Under the pieces are notes generated by a model. That model searched no databases. It saw only the letters and a program-made list of their open reading frames with translations, and was not told where the DNA came from. Positions 63,500 to 64,000 of a stretch of DNA of 64,000 nucleotides are shown here, in pieces. Source of the stretch: Echiichthys vipera (lineage: Eukaryota; Chordata; Actinopteri; Perciformes; Trachinidae); NCBI GenBank assembly GCA_963691815.1, contig OY829657.1, positions 13,269,742-13,333,741 on the forward strand, in the 5' to 3' direction. Positions within the stretch are counted from its first letter, which is position 1. Each line of letters starts with the position of its first letter. A program made the translations under genes and the position numbers.

Positions 63500-64000
63500 G
63501 TACTGTAAACCTGATGACGATGTTGATCATGATGATGATGATGATGATAGAAAGATTTAAGTGGAAAGTCTTCACATAAAGCCAAGCCGGACCGGATGTT
63601 CCCAGTGTATTTATATCATAAATGATCCTGACCCATTATTATGGGTCATCTGTTTCTTCTTATATCTTACTGTTGTATTGTTCTGGGTATTGAGATTTTG
63701 GCAGCATGTGTGTGTCTTCATCATTTAAATTAAAGACAACAATGTATTTTAAATGTGATCGAAATTATGCCAGTTGTCATCTTGCAGAGATTTATCACAG
63801 GGCAGTTTTGAATTGGATCCACCGATCCTGTGAAGAACTGTAGTTTATTGATGTCAAATTGTAGCACTGTTGCGGCTTCACCAGCAAACCTGCAGAATAA
63901 CTGGCTTGGTGTCTGCAACAATGTTGTTTTTGATACTACCACTGGAGAGCACCAAAGGCAGAAATATTTGAATCGTACATATAAAGGCTTCAAAGGAACA
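63500..64000. other. stac intron at the right window edge
   Basis: After the donor CAG|GTACTG the sequence has a short (GAT)n run (63530-63549) and no further exon. The remaining SH3-2 codons must lie past 64000. Confidence 0.6.

Overview
This window is vertebrate nuclear DNA, most likely from a teleost fish. The genes are split by canonical GT-AG introns. Introns and intergenic DNA carry long (CA)n/(GT)n tracts, a Tc1-type transposon remnant, a tRNA-like SINE and several short inverted-repeat elements of types I know from teleosts. Species cannot be read from the sequence. There are no bacterial operons, CRISPR arrays or viral genomes, and I found no convincing new multi-gene system. The most interesting signals are RNA-level: a SECIS element, possible cryptic or alternative exons, intronic CA repeats beside splice sites, upstream ORFs and inverted repeats around an exon. 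All gene assignments rest on remembered family sequences and on splice-phase bookkeeping done by eye.

Layout. (1) 343-about 2560, + strand: the last three coding exons and 3'UTR of selenon (selenoprotein N). The Sec-UGA exon lies left of the window, but the 3'UTR holds a very good SECIS candidate at 1777-1849. (2) 3581-15118, - strand: a complete 15-coding-exon gene for a PH/GRAM-like plus TLDc protein of the NCOA7/OXR1 family (793 aa). It converges tail-to-tail with selenon. (3) About 17450-24290, + strand: complete mtfr1l (313 aa), with a Tc1 fragment in an intron and a 213-nt GU repeat in its 3'UTR. (4) 24300-36800: gene-poor DNA with repeat debris and a 21/42-bp minisatellite just before the next promoter. 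(5) About 36850 to the right edge, + strand: stac (SH3 and cysteine-rich domain adaptor). Ten coding exons are visible and the C-terminal exon(s) are missing.

How the genes relate. They are ordinary independent vertebrate genes with no shared pathway. SELENON is an ER redox and calcium-handling selenoprotein, NCOA7/OXR1-type TLDc proteins act in oxidative-stress resistance and on the V-ATPase, MTFR1L acts on mitochondrial shape, and STAC tunes L-type calcium channels. selenon and mtfr1l are also close neighbours in human (1p36). stac is at 3p22 in human, so its place here reflects lineage-specific rearrangement.

Coordinates for introns and exons are exact to the splice sites I chose. Transcription starts and poly(A) sites are estimates.
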